A stretch of 64,000 nucleotides of DNA from contig NZ_FODS01000002.1 of assembly GCF_900110425.1 (NCBI RefSeq), positions 124,001 through 188,000 on the forward strand, read 5' to 3'. Each line of letters begins with the position of its first letter. The first letter of the stretch is position 1. The position numbers and the translations under genes are program-made. The DNA is from Salinihabitans flavidus (GTDB lineage: Bacteria > Pseudomonadota > Alphaproteobacteria > Rhodobacterales > Rhodobacteraceae). Positions 44,788 to 53,900 of this stretch are shown piece after piece. Under the pieces are notes generated by a model, which had not been told where the DNA came from, did not search any database, and saw nothing but the letters and a program-made list of their open reading frames with translations.

Positions 44788-46983
44788 ATGACCGATTTCA
44801 CCATGACCAAGGACGCCGACGGCACCGCCGTCATCACCTGGGACGTGCCCGGCAAGAGCATGAACGTCATGTCGCTTGAGGGGTTCCAGCAACTCAGCGA
44901 TCTCGTCGACGACGCGCTGGCCGACGACGCCGTGAAAGGCATCGTGATCACCTCGGGCAAATCCGACTTCGCCGGGGGGATGGATCTCAACGTCATCGCC
45001 AAGATGAAGGACGACGCGGGCGACAGCCCCGCCAAGGGCCTGTTCGACGGCGTGATGCAGATGCATGGCGTGCTGCGCAAGATCGAACGCGCAGGCATGG
45101 ACGAGAAGACAAACAAGGGCGGCAAGCCCATCGCCGCCGCCCTGCCGGGGACCGCGCTCGGCATCGGCTTCGAACTGCCGCTGGCCTGCCACCGCATCTT
45201 CGCCGCCGACAACCCCAAGGCGAAGATCGGCCTGCCCGAGATCATGGTCGGCATCTTTCCGGGCGCGGGCGGCACCACGCGACTGGCGCGCAAGCTCGGC
45301 GCGATGGCGGCGGCCCCCTTCCTGCTGGAGGGCAAGCTGTCGGACCCCAAGAAGGCGAAATCCGCCGGTCTCATCGACGAGGTGGTGGCCGATCCGGTCG
45401 CCGCCGCGAAGGAATGGGTGCTCGGCGCCTCGGACGCCGATCTGGTCAAACCGTGGGACACGAAGGGCTACAAGATGCCCGGGGGCGATCCCTATCACCC
45501 CGCAGGCTACATGACCTTCGTGGGCGCCTCCGCAATGGTCAATGGCAACACATGGGGCGTCTACCCCGCGGCCAAGGCGCTTCTGTCGGCGGTCTACGAG
45601 GGCGCGCAGGTGCCGTTTGACACCGCCCTGAAGATCGAGGCGCGCTGGTTCACCAACGTGCTGATGAACCCCTCGTCCACGGCGATGATCCGCTCGCTCT
45701 TCATCAACAAGGAGGCGCTGGAGAAAGGCGCCAACCGCCCCGACGCCCCCGATCAGCGCGTCAGCAAGATCGGCGTTCTGGGCGCGGGCATGATGGGCGC
45801 GGGCATCGCGCTCGTCTCCGCGCAGGCCGGGATGGAGGTCGTTCTGATCGACCAGACCCAGGACGCTGCCGACCGTGGCAAGTCCTATTCCGAGGACTAC
45901 ATGGACAAGGGCATCAAGCGCGGCAAGGCGACGCCGGAAAAGAAGGAGGAGATGCTCTCGCGCATCACCGCCACGCCCGATCTGGACGCGCTCAAGGGGT
46001 GCGATCTGATCATCGAGGCGGTGTTCGAGGATACCAAGGTCAAGGCCGAGATGACCCGGAAGGTCGAGACCGTGGTGCCCGATGACTGCATCTTCGCCTC
46101 AAATACCTCCACCCTGCCGATCACCGAACTGGCCAAGGCGTCGCAGCGGCCCGAGCAATTCATCGGCATCCACTTCTTCTCGCCGGTCGAGAAGATGTCG
46201 CTGGTGGAAATCATCAAGGGCCGCAAGACCGGCGATCGCGCGGTGGCCAAGGCGCTCGACTACGTGCGCCAGATCCGCAAGACGCCGATCGTGGTCAACG
46301 ACGAGCGGTTCTTCTATGCCAACCGCTGCATCATCCCCTATATCAACGAGGGCGTGATGATGGCCGGCGAGGGCGTGACCCGCCCGCTGATCGACCATGC
46401 GGCGCAGCTTCTGGGGTTCCCGGTCGGGCCGATCCAGCTTGTCGACGAAACCTCGCTCGACCTCGGCGCGAAGATCGCCAAGGCGACGATGGAGGCGATG
46501 GGCGACGCCTATCCCAGATCGGTGGCCGACGACGTGACCTTCTGGATGGTCGACGAGGGACGGCTGGGCCGCAAGGCCAAGGCCGGGTTCTTCGATTACG
46601 ACGACAAGGGCAAGCGTCTTGGCTACTGGCCGGGGCTTCGCGACAAGTTCTCCCGCGCCCAAGAGCAACCCGAATTGATGGAGGTGCAGCATCGGCTGAT
46701 CTTCGTTCAGGTGCTCGAAGCGGTGCGCGCGCTGGAGGCGGGCGTTCTGGAGGACATCCGCGAGGGCGACGTGGGCGCGATCCTTGGTTGGGGCTTCATG
46801 CCGTGGTCGGGCGGGCCGTTCTCATGGCTCGACATCGTCGGCGCACCCTGGGCGGCGGACCGCTGCGACCAGTTGCAGGCCGCCTATGGCGATCGCTTCG
46901 CCTGCCCGCCGCTTCTGCGCGAAATGGCCGACAAGAACCAGAGCTTCTATGACCGCTTCGGTCCGGACGCCAAAGCCGCCTGA
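44788..46983 (+). CDS. fadJ: Multifunctional 3-hydroxyacyl-CoA dehydrogenase / enoyl-CoA hydratase (FadJ/FadB type)
   Basis: The protein has 731 residues. The N-terminal enoyl-CoA hydratase domain (about 1-200) has 'DFAGGMDLNVIAKM' and the oxyanion region 'LPGTALGIGFELPLACH'. The dehydrogenase domain starts with Rossmann 'VLGAGMMGAGIALVSAQAG' (about 335), catalytic histidine in 'FIGIHFFSPVEKM' and two C-terminal helical domains ending 'MPWSGGPFSWLDIVG'. It performs hydration and oxidation in beta-oxidation. GGAGGAG precedes ATG 44788; the upstream ATG at 44761 only overlaps the thiolase end. Confidence 0.94.
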   Translation: MTDFTMTKDADGTAVITWDVPGKSMNVMSLEGFQQLSDLVDDALADDAVKGIVITSGKSDFAGGMDLNVIAKMKDDAGDSPAKGLFDGVMQMHGVLRKIERAGMDEKTNKGGKPIAAALPGTALGIGFELPLACHRIFAADNPKAKIGLPEIMVGIFPGAGGTTRLARKLGAMAAAPFLLEGKLSDPKKAKSAGLIDEVVADPVAAAKEWVLGASDADLVKPWDTKGYKMPGGDPYHPAGYMTFVGASAMVNGNTWGVYPAAKALLSAVYEGAQVPFDTALKIEARWFTNVLMNPSSTAMIRSLFINKEALEKGANRPDAPDQRVSKIGVLGAGMMGAGIALVSAQAGMEVVLIDQTQDAADRGKSYSEDYMDKGIKRGKATPEKKEEMLSRITATPDLDALKGCDLIIEAVFEDTKVKAEMTRKVETVVPDDCIFASNTSTLPITELAKASQRPEQFIGIHFFSPVEKMSLVEIIKGRKTGDRAVAKALDYVRQIRKTPIVVNDERFFYANRCIIPYINEGVMMAGEGVTRPLIDHAAQLLGFPVGPIQLVDETSLDLGAKIAKATMEAMGDAYPRSVADDVTFWMVDEGRLGRKAKAGFFDYDDKGKRLGYWPGLRDKFSRAQEQPELMEVQHRLIFVQVLEAVRALEAGVLEDIREGDVGAILGWGFMPWSGGPFSWLDIVGAPWAADRCDQLQAAYGDRFACPPLLREMADKNQSFYDRFGPDAKAA

Positions 46984-47004
46984 GCCGGACCGATCACAGC
47001 CAGA

Positions 47005-47033
47005 GGGCCCGCGCGGCGACGCGGGCCCGTTTC
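47005..47033 (+). terminator. Terminator after fadJ
   Basis: Stem GGGCCCGCG/CGCGGGCCC (9 bp, 6-nt loop) begins 22 nt past the stop and is followed by GTTTCAC. The stem is strong, the T-tract short. Confidence 0.55.
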
Positions 47034-47045
47034 ACATGGCGTGAC

Positions 47046-47190
47046 CAGACGGGGCGCCTTGCGGCGCGCTCCATGATTTGCGCTCAGGCCGCGCAGGCCC
47101 CGGGGCTCTGCCCCGGACCCCGAGGTATTTGACCCGAAATGAGGTAGGCAAAGCGCATGGTCTTTCTCTGTTCCGAAAATACTCGAAAAA
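47046..47190 (+). repeat. Intergenic repeat module 1, copy C
   Basis: It contains a GCGCC/GGCGC hairpin (47054-47067), a GGGG/CCCC hairpin near 47100, 'ATTTGACCCGAAA' and 'TCTGTTCCGAAAATACTC', in the same order as copy A. Lies between the fadJ terminator and module 2. Confidence 0.65.
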
Positions 47191-47242
47191 GCAACGCGCG
47201 CCGCGTTCACAGCGGCCCGAGACGGCACGGCGCGGTTTTCGG

Positions 47243-47320
47243 CACCGACGCAATACCGACGTTTTACCGACGTGATACCGACATGGGTTTTTCTGCGTTT
47301 GCAAAGGCTTAACCCGATTC
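47243..47320 (+). repeat. 78-bp four-iteron element, copy C
   Basis: Repeats begin at 47243, 47254, 47265 and 47276 (CACCGAC then three TACCGAC). GGGTTTTT, TTAACC (47309-47314) and GATTC (47316-47320) follow. It is one base shorter than the others, before GATTC. Between convergent fadJ and pxpC; the rest of this 427-nt gap shows no gene. Confidence 0.85.
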
Positions 47321-47410
47321 GGGGCCGCACCCCGAGGAGCGGGCTGCCAGGCATCCGGCGGCGGTGCAGCCCGGTGGTGGCTTCGCACCGTACCGCCCGC
47401 CAGCTGTGGC

Positions 47411-48382
47411 CTACGCCAGCTCTTGCCGCAGCTTCTCGATCATCTGCCGCCGCTCTGCGCGCGCCGCCAGCGCCTCGGCCATGTCCACGCGCCTGAATTT
47501 CACCTCCGTGTTGGGCTGAAGCTGCCCGATCAGGTCCATGTCGGCCGAGATCACTGCTCCAAGCGTGAAATACCCGCCCCCCGAGACCGCATCGCGGTGC
47601 AGCACGATCGGCTCCGTCCCGCCGGGCACCTGGATCGAGCCGTAGGAATAGCAGCCGTCCACGATGTTCGACGGATCGGCCCCTGCACCAAAGGGTTGTT
47701 CGCGCTCGACAAATTCCAATACGCGGCCGCCTTTGAAACGGTAACCCATGCGGTCGGCCTCTGCCGCAACGGTCCATGTGTCATCGAAGAACCCTTGCTG
47801 CGCGGCCTCGGTGATCCGGTGCCAATAGAGTCCCGGAAGCGCCCGCAATTCTGCCGGGTTGCCCGGCATCCGGCGCAGTTGGGCAGGCGCGCTGCGCCCT
47901 TCCTCGACCAGCGGCGCGCTTCCCACCGGAAGCGTATCGCCGGCCTCTATGGGCCGCCCCTCGATTCCGCCAAGCGCGCCAATGGGATAGGTGGACCGGC
48001 TGCCCAGATCGGGCGGCGTGTCGATTCCGCCGGACACGGCGATATAGATCCGCGCGCCCTTCTGAAGGAAGCCGAACCCAAGCACCTGCCCCTTGCGCAC
48101 GGTGAAGCTCGTCCATGTCTCACGCGGCTCACCGTCCACGGTCACCGGCATCTCCGCGCCGGTCACGGCAACGCTGGCATCAGCGGTGAATGCAATCTCC
48201 GGGCCCATGAACACGGCTTCAAGCCCGGCAGCCTCTTCGGGGTTGCCGACAAGCATGTTTGCCGCCCGCATGGCGAGCCGGTCCATCGCGCCGCCCTGCG
48301 GGATCCCAAGGTGGAAATATCCCGGGCGCCCAAGATCCTGAATCGAGGTGGCAAGGCCGGGTTTGACAATCTTAAGCGCCAT
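47411..48382 (-). CDS. pxpC: 5-oxoprolinase subunit C / biotin-dependent carboxyltransferase family
   Basis: The protein has 323 residues. The N-terminal family block is 'KPGLATSIQDLGRPGYFHLG', followed by 'GGAMDRLAMRAANMLVGN'. PxpC is the AHS2-type domain also found in urea amidolyase. With PxpA and PxpB it hydrolyses 5-oxoproline to glutamate using ATP. It is the last gene of the operon and overlaps pxpB by 11 nt. Presence of biotin genes in the same operon leaves open a true carboxyltransferase role. Confidence 0.88.
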   Translation of the reverse strand: MALKIVKPGLATSIQDLGRPGYFHLGIPQGGAMDRLAMRAANMLVGNPEEAAGLEAVFMGPEIAFTADASVAVTGAEMPVTVDGEPRETWTSFTVRKGQVLGFGFLQKGARIYIAVSGGIDTPPDLGSRSTYPIGALGGIEGRPIEAGDTLPVGSAPLVEEGRSAPAQLRRMPGNPAELRALPGLYWHRITEAAQQGFFDDTWTVAAEADRMGYRFKGGRVLEFVEREQPFGAGADPSNIVDGCYSYGSIQVPGGTEPIVLHRDAVSGGGYFTLGAVISADMDLIGQLQPNTEVKFRRVDMAEALAARAERRQMIEKLRQELA

Positions 48383-49247
48383 TGAGAGCCTCCATCAGCT
48401 TTGCGTTGGTTCCTTCCATGTCGGCCTTGAACGCATCAAGATCGAACTCCACCTCGGCGATCCTTGGCTGCCATGTGCCGGCCTCGACCCCTGCGAGGAC
48501 GCGGTCGTAGGCCTCGCGATCGATAGGCTCGAATTTCACGATGTCTCCGGGTTTGAAAAACACCAGAAAGTCCTTGAGGTAGGACGTTTCCTGCCGCGGA
48601 TCGTAGATCGTCATCGGCGTGATGCCGAACATCTGGTAGCCTCCGGCCCCGCGCACCGAGTAGATCGCGGTAAAACACCCCCCATAGCCCACGGTCTGCT
48701 TCGGCGTATCGGTGCGGGGGCGCAGGTATTTCGGCACCTCGATCTGCTTGTCACGCTCGACCAGTTGATAGAGGAAGGGCAGGCCCGACACAAAGCCGAC
48801 CATGGACACGAACCACGGGGCCGCGTGATGCGCCTCTATGAACGCCTCCACGCTGTCATAGCCGTTGATCCGCGCGCCGTAGTCCAGATCGGTGCCGCTC
48901 GGATCCTGATGGCGTTCCCGAAACCGCATGACCGTCTCATGGGTCCATGGATCCTGATAGTAGACCGGCACCTCGACGATCCGCGTGGTCATCCGTTTCT
49001 CGGCGGTTTCGGCCTTGTGCTCAAGTTCCTTTACGCGATTGAGCATCTCCTCGGGCGGGGTCACATCCGGGTCGAACCGCACCTGAAACGATGCGTTCGC
49101 CGGGCAGATCTCCGTCACGCCGGGTATGTCGGCCTCCCGGACAGCATTGCTCATGGACAGGGACTTGAAGAAGGCATCAAGCGACATCTCCTCGTCCATT
49201 TCCACGTAGATATGCTCATCCCCGCCATATGAATAACGTGTCTTCAC
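48372..49247 (-). CDS. pxpB: 5-oxoprolinase subunit B / carboxyltransferase family
   Basis: The protein has 291 residues, longer than the usual ~230. The conserved AHS1 block is 'MVGFVSGLPFLYQL' (about 145-158) followed by 'SVRGAGGYQMFGITPM' (about 205). The N-terminal ~80 residues ('FKSLSMSNAVREADIPGVTEI') resemble the ligand-binding lobe. It overlaps accC by 4 nt (ATGA). It forms a heterodimer with PxpC in the family; the extra length is unusual. Confidence 0.86.
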   Translation of the reverse strand: MKTRYSYGGDEHIYVEMDEEMSLDAFFKSLSMSNAVREADIPGVTEICPANASFQVRFDPDVTPPEEMLNRVKELEHKAETAEKRMTTRIVEVPVYYQDPWTHETVMRFRERHQDPSGTDLDYGARINGYDSVEAFIEAHHAAPWFVSMVGFVSGLPFLYQLVERDKQIEVPKYLRPRTDTPKQTVGYGGCFTAIYSVRGAGGYQMFGITPMTIYDPRQETSYLKDFLVFFKPGDIVKFEPIDREAYDRVLAGVEAGTWQPRIAEVEFDLDAFKADMEGTNAKLMEALNGA

Positions 49248-50626
49248 GATGCGCCTCCTGTTGCTGCGGCCGTCAGGTTGCCGGCTTCCAGCCAGGGCTC
49301 AAGCCACTGGGTATGAAAGGCGTCAGCCTGCACGTCTTTGTCTTCTGCCAGTGCAATATGCAGTGGCACTGTTGTCTTCAGCCCACCGATATCGAGCCCC
49401 TTCAACGCCTTGCTCAGCTTGCCGATCGCATCCGCGCGATCCTTGCCATGCACGATCAGCTTGCCGAGAAGCGAGTCGTAGAAGGGCGGGATTTGATAGC
49501 CCTCGTAGAGGAAATGATCGAAGCGGGTACCGTCTCCTTCCGGGATGCGCAGGGCACCGACCTTGCCGGGGAACGGCATGAACTGCATCAGCGGATCCTC
49601 GGCATTGATCCGCACCTCGATGGCGTGACCGTTGCGGCGGATCTGCTCCTGCGTCACGCTCAGCGGCTCGCCGCCGCAAACCCGGATCATCTCCTGCACC
49701 AGATCGACGCCGGTGATCATTTCGCTCACCGGATGTTCAACCTGAATGCGCGTGTTCATCTCGATGAAGTAAAACGCATTCTTTTCAGGGTCATAGAGAT
49801 ACTCGAGCGTCCCCGCACCGACATAGTCAACCGCCTCGGCCAGCGCCACGGCCGAGGCGCAAAGCGCATCGCGCGTGGGTTCGTCGAGACATTCGGCCCC
49901 GGCCTCTTCCCAGACCTTCTGACGCCGCCGCTGAAGCGAACACTCGCGTTCGAAGAAATGCACGGCGCTCTTGCCGTCACCAACGATCTGCACCTCGATA
50001 TGCCGGGGCGATTGCACCGCATGTTCAAGGTAAAGCCCGCCATCGCCAAAGGCCGCGGCCGCCTCCTGCTGCGCCTGTGGCGCGAGTTTGCGAAGCTCCG
50101 CCTCATCCGCTGCGATGCGGATGCCGCGCCCCCCGCCGCCGGCGGCGGCCTTGATCATGACGGGATATCCGACCTTTGCGGCGATCATGGCGGCGTCATC
50201 CACCGAATCGACCCGCCCGTCAGATCCGGGCACGACCGGCACCCCCGCCGCTTCGGCGGCTTGACGCGCGGCGACCTTGTCGCCCATCCGTTCGATCGTG
50301 TTCGCAGATGGCCCGATATAGCGGACGCCCGCGGCCTCAAGCGCACGGGCAAAGGTCGGGCTTTCGGATAGAAAGCCATAGCCGGGATGGACCGCGTCGG
50401 CCCCGCTTTCGCGCGCGGCGGCCACCACCTTGTCGATATTGAGATAGGAGTCCTTTGCCGACGCGGGACCGATACACACCGCCTCGTCCGCCAGCCTGAC
50501 CGCCAACATCTCGGAATCACCCTCCGAATAGGCCTGAATCGTCGTGATCCCCATCGCTTGCGCCGCACGGATGATGCGAACGGCGATTTCGCCGCGATTG
50601 GCTATGAACAGGCGCTGAATGTCCAT
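49244..50626 (-). CDS. accC: Biotin carboxylase
   Basis: The protein has 460 residues. Biotin carboxylase blocks: 'LFIANRGEIAVRIIRAAQ' at the N-terminus, 'HPGYGFLSESPTFA', ATP-grasp loop 'KAAAGGGGRGIRIA' (about 159) and 'FIEMNTRIQVEHPVSEMITG' (about 285). It carboxylates biotin on a carrier using ATP and bicarbonate. It lies two nt after accB. This may be the operon's own copy rather than the fatty-acid synthesis enzyme, since it is embedded with pxp genes. Confidence 0.92.
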   Translation of the reverse strand: MDIQRLFIANRGEIAVRIIRAAQAMGITTIQAYSEGDSEMLAVRLADEAVCIGPASAKDSYLNIDKVVAAARESGADAVHPGYGFLSESPTFARALEAAGVRYIGPSANTIERMGDKVAARQAAEAAGVPVVPGSDGRVDSVDDAAMIAAKVGYPVMIKAAAGGGGRGIRIAADEAELRKLAPQAQQEAAAAFGDGGLYLEHAVQSPRHIEVQIVGDGKSAVHFFERECSLQRRRQKVWEEAGAECLDEPTRDALCASAVALAEAVDYVGAGTLEYLYDPEKNAFYFIEMNTRIQVEHPVSEMITGVDLVQEMIRVCGGEPLSVTQEQIRRNGHAIEVRINAEDPLMQFMPFPGKVGALRIPEGDGTRFDHFLYEGYQIPPFYDSLLGKLIVHGKDRADAIGKLSKALKGLDIGGLKTTVPLHIALAEDKDVQADAFHTQWLEPWLEAGNLTAAATGGAS

Positions 50627-50628
50627 GG

Positions 50629-50865
50629 TCAGCCGTCCAGCTCCGCCAGAACCTGCCCGGCCGAGACCGGCGCGGCGTCCTCGATCTTGTAATCGGCGAA
50701 GGTGCCGGCCGCTTCCGCCTTGATCTCGATGAAGGTTTTCATCACTTCGATCAGGCCGATCGTGTCACCGACCGCGACCGCGTCGCCCTTGGCCTTGAAA
50801 GGCGGCTCACCGGGCGAAGCCTGATGATAAAACGTTCCCGGAAGGGGGGATTGAATCTCTGCCAT
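50629..50865 (-). CDS. accB: Short biotin carboxyl carrier protein
   Basis: The protein has 78 residues, only the biotinyl domain, lacking the long N-terminal segment of classical AccB. The biotin-accepting lysine is in 'GLIEVMKTFIEIKA' (EVMKTF, about residue 42). Start 50865 has GGGAGACACC upstream; longer frames toward 51090 are shadow of pxpA. Lies between pxpA and accC. It likely serves a dedicated carboxylase complex. Confidence 0.9.
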   Translation of the reverse strand: MAEIQSPLPGTFYHQASPGEPPFKAKGDAVAVGDTIGLIEVMKTFIEIKAEAAGTFADYKIEDAAPVSAGQVLAELDG

Positions 50866-50897
50866 AGGTGTCTCCCTTATCGCTTTTAATCCTGAAT

Positions 50898-51680
50898 TCA
50901 GTTCATCCGGTCGAGCACAGTCGCCGCAGGGGCGATCGTGATACCGTTTTCCGTGAGTGTGGTTCGGATGGCCTTGCCGATTTCCAATGCGCCGGGGGTG
51001 TCGGAGTGGAAACAGATCGACTCGAATTCCATTTCGATCTCCGTGCCCTGAACCGTCTCGACGATGCCTTCCTTGCAGGCACGCAGACATTTCGCGGCGA
51101 TCGCCTGCGGGTCGGGGCGGGCCACTTTGCGCGCAAAGACGATGTGGCCGCTTTCGTCATAATCGCGGTCGGCGAACAGCTCGCGCACGACGGGCTGCCC
51201 GCACCGCTTCGCCACCTCGTAGGTTTTCGATGGCCCCATGCAGAACAGGATCGCCTCGCCGCAGGTCTTTTGCAGGGTCTCGACCATATGCTGCGATAGC
51301 TCCTCGTTCACCGCCGCTTCCATGTAGAGCGCGCCATGAGGTTTGATATGCTGAAGCGGCACTCCGTAGCGACGACCGAATTCGCGGATCGCCCCGACCT
51401 GATAGAGGATGTCGTTGACGAGTTCCTCGGCGCTTGTGCGGATGTAACGCCGGCCAAACCCCTGAAGATCGTGATATCCGGGATGCGCCCCAAGCCCGAC
51501 TCCATACTCGTGGACGAGCTTGATCACCCGGTCCATCGTGTTGGGATCGCCCGCATGAAACCCCGCTGCGATATTGGCGGAACTGATCAGCGCCATCAGA
51601 TCCGCGTCCGGCGCCTCGCCAAGCTCCCACTGGCCGAAGCCCTCTCCCATATCGCAGTTAAGATCGACAATGTCCCGCAT
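50898..51680 (-). CDS. pxpA: 5-oxoprolinase subunit A (LamB/YcsF family)
   Basis: The protein has 260 residues. The N-terminus is 'VDLNCDMGEGFGQW', followed by 'SSANIAAGFHAGDPNTM' and 'GAHPGYHDLQGFGRR', the diagnostic LamB/YcsF blocks of a TIM-like barrel. It binds 5-oxoproline with PxpBC. Start 51680 gives the usual length and has AAGG upstream. It heads the operon, divergent from a LysR gene across 225 nt, a region with an imperfect palindrome ATAGGCGCTTAT near 51813 that may be a LysR-type site. Confidence 0.93.
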   Translation of the reverse strand: MRDIVDLNCDMGEGFGQWELGEAPDADLMALISSANIAAGFHAGDPNTMDRVIKLVHEYGVGLGAHPGYHDLQGFGRRYIRTSAEELVNDILYQVGAIREFGRRYGVPLQHIKPHGALYMEAAVNEELSQHMVETLQKTCGEAILFCMGPSKTYEVAKRCGQPVVRELFADRDYDESGHIVFARKVARPDPQAIAAKCLRACKEGIVETVQGTEIEMEFESICFHSDTPGALEIGKAIRTTLTENGITIAPAATVLDRMN

Positions 51681-51905
51681 GACTGGCATCCTTGTGTGGT
51701 CTTTGAAGTCAGTTTCCGGGCGAGGCGTTGAATTGTAAAATTCTAAAACTTGCACAACGAATATCGGAAAATCAGATATCTATCCGGGCGCGTCATTCCT
51801 CGAAACATTGCGTATAGGCGCTTATGGCGCGATGCAGGGAAAATCCCTTGAGCGCGCATTCATTTTTCCGTTAATGGGCCTTCAGGTATTTAGATCGGAA
51901 CAGAG

Positions 51906-52832
51906 ATGAACTTCCGTCACCTCAAGTATTTCGTCGCCACTGCGGAGACCGGCCAGGTCAGGCGCGCGGCCACGGCGCTCTCGATCTCGCAATCCTCGGT
52001 CACGGGGGCTATCCGCGAACTGGAGGCGGAGCTTGGCACGGCACTGTTCCAGCGATCCGCGCGCGGTATGGAAATGACGGACGCGGGGCGTGAATTTCTC
52101 GCCTCCGCGCATGAAATCCTCGAAAAACTGGACGAGGCAACAAAACTCACCCGGCGCCATTCCGCTGTCAGCGGGGTCATCACGCTCGCGACGACCTATA
52201 CGGTGATTGGCTATTTCCTGCCCTACCATCTCGACCGGCTTGCACAACTTCATCCCGGTCTGGAAATCCGCCTTCACGAGCTTAACCGCGAAAGCATCGA
52301 AGAGGGACTGCTTTCAAACCGCTTCGATATCGCGGTGCTTCTGACCTCGAACCTGACCAACCCCGATCTTGAATCGGAAACCCTTCTGCGATCCACCCGG
52401 CGGCTCTGGGTGGCCAACAACCATCCGTTTCAGCGCAGGGGCAAGGCCAGCTTCGCCGAGATCGCAAGGGAAGACTACATCATGCTCACCGTGGACGAAG
52501 CAGCCCATACCGCCATGAAATACTGGAGCATGACAGGCCACCAGCCGCGCGTGAAACTGCGCACCTCCTCGGTGGAGGCCGTCCGCTCCATGGTCGCCAA
52601 TGGACAGGGGATCACGATCCTGTCGGACATGGTGTATCGCCCCTGGTCGCTTGAAGGCAAACGCATCGGCACGGTGCCCACCGACTTGGACATCCCGTCA
52701 ATGGACATTGGCCTTGCCTGGCGCCGGGGATTGGAATTCAATCGCCCGCTTGCCATCATGCATGATTATTTCCGGCAGGCGTTCGCCTCTCCGCAGGCCC
52801 CCTATTCCGGGCTGCGCAGTTCCGGGGCATAG
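51906..52832 (+). CDS. LysR-family regulator, probable regulator of the pxp-acc operon
   Basis: The protein has 308 residues. The N-terminal winged helix is 'FVATAETGQVRRAATALSIS' then 'SSVTGAIRELEAELGTALF' (about 9-45), and the rest is a periplasmic-binding-like sensor domain. LysR genes commonly control the divergent operon, here pxpA-accB-accC-pxpB-pxpC. The ligand may be 5-oxoproline or a related amide. Its 3' end overlaps the convergent second LysR gene by 31 nt. Confidence 0.9.
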   Translation: MNFRHLKYFVATAETGQVRRAATALSISQSSVTGAIRELEAELGTALFQRSARGMEMTDAGREFLASAHEILEKLDEATKLTRRHSAVSGVITLATTYTVIGYFLPYHLDRLAQLHPGLEIRLHELNRESIEEGLLSNRFDIAVLLTSNLTNPDLESETLLRSTRRLWVANNHPFQRRGKASFAEIAREDYIMLTVDEAAHTAMKYWSMTGHQPRVKLRTSSVEAVRSMVANGQGITILSDMVYRPWSLEGKRIGTVPTDLDIPSMDIGLAWRRGLEFNRPLAIMHDYFRQAFASPQAPYSGLRSSGA

Positions 52833-53812
52833 GTGCGGTCCTCGATCGGAGTTTCCTCGATCGCCTTTTGCAAGCCGTTCAGAAGCAACTCTTCGGCCCG
52901 GTTCTTCACCGTATGCGGGTTCCAGACCACATGCACATCAATCGCCGGCAGCGTATCATATGGCGGCACCTGAAAGAGCAAGCCGTCCGACACGTCGCGC
53001 GCCGCCACGTGTACCGGCAGGGGTCCGATCCCGATACCCGCCACGATCATGCGCCGCACTTCCTCAAGGTGGCTCGACACCCCGGTGATCCGGTCGCCGA
53101 GCGCCGCCTCGGCCCGCATCATCGTCACAGGCTTGAGCACATCGTGAAGCCGGTCCGTCTCGAAGCTGACCGACGTGTGTCCAGCCAGATCCTCTCGGGT
53201 GAGTCCCGTGCGCCCGAACAGCGGGTTGCGCGGCCCGCAGAACAGGCCGAAAAACTCCCTGTAGAGACGGCGATACTCCAGCTTCGGGTTATGATCACGC
53301 ACAAGGCAGACCGCGAAAGAGGCCCGCTTGGCCGCCACCTCCGCAATCGCTTCGGCGCTCGAATACACATCTATGGACAGGCTCGCGCGCGGATACTCTT
53401 CGTGGAACTCCGCCAGAACGCGGTCAAACAACGGGCAAACCACATGGCTTGCCACCGCGACCTTGACATGGCCCTGTACCTCGTCGGTCATTTCCCGCAG
53501 CAGGGTCGACAGCCGCAGGATGGAGCCGTGAATGTCCACCGCCTCGCGGTACAAAAGACGCCCGGCATCGGTGAGTGCGAAATGCCCGGGCGACCGATCT
53601 ATGAGCTTGCGCCCGATCCGATCCTCCAGCTTCTTGAGCGCGGAAGAGACCGACGGCTGCTTCAGGCGCAGCCTCTGCGCCGCTTCTGTGACCGAATGCG
53701 CCTCCGCCAGAACCACGAAGGTGCGCAACAGGTTCCAGTCCAACTCGCGGGCGATCCGCTCCGGCGCGTATCGGGGATCGATACGAGGATCGGGCTCATA
53801 CATAGATTTCAT
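52802..53812 (-). CDS. LysR-family regulator, probable regulator of the amine-catabolic unit
   Basis: The protein has 336 residues. The helix-turn-helix is 'FVVLAEAHSVTEAAQRLRLKQPSVSSAL' (about 32-59); a ~27-residue N-terminal extension precedes it. The C-terminal sensor domain is typical. It is divergent from the ABC transporter gene at 53901, with 88 bp between containing repeated GATCAA words. Alternative start at 53803 would trim three residues. Ligand unknown. Confidence 0.9.
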   Translation of the reverse strand: MKSMYEPDPRIDPRYAPERIARELDWNLLRTFVVLAEAHSVTEAAQRLRLKQPSVSSALKKLEDRIGRKLIDRSPGHFALTDAGRLLYREAVDIHGSILRLSTLLREMTDEVQGHVKVAVASHVVCPLFDRVLAEFHEEYPRASLSIDVYSSAEAIAEVAAKRASFAVCLVRDHNPKLEYRRLYREFFGLFCGPRNPLFGRTGLTREDLAGHTSVSFETDRLHDVLKPVTMMRAEAALGDRITGVSSHLEEVRRMIVAGIGIGPLPVHVAARDVSDGLLFQVPPYDTLPAIDVHVVWNPHTVKNRAEELLLNGLQKAIEETPIEDRTYAPELRSPE

Positions 53813-53838
53813 CTATATTCACAATCACCATTATCTAT

Positions 53839-53875
53839 TTGATCAATGACTGACACTTTCGCATGGTTCGATCAA
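53839..53875. promoter_or_regulatory. Paired GATCAA sites in the LysR/ABC divergent region
   Basis: TTGATCAA (53839-53846, perfect palindrome) and TTCGATCAA (53867-53875) lie about 30 bp apart just before the permease gene. Placement suits LysR recognition and activation sites. Tentative. Confidence 0.4.
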
Positions 53876-53900
53876 GCCGATCTTGTCCCAAGGATAACAG

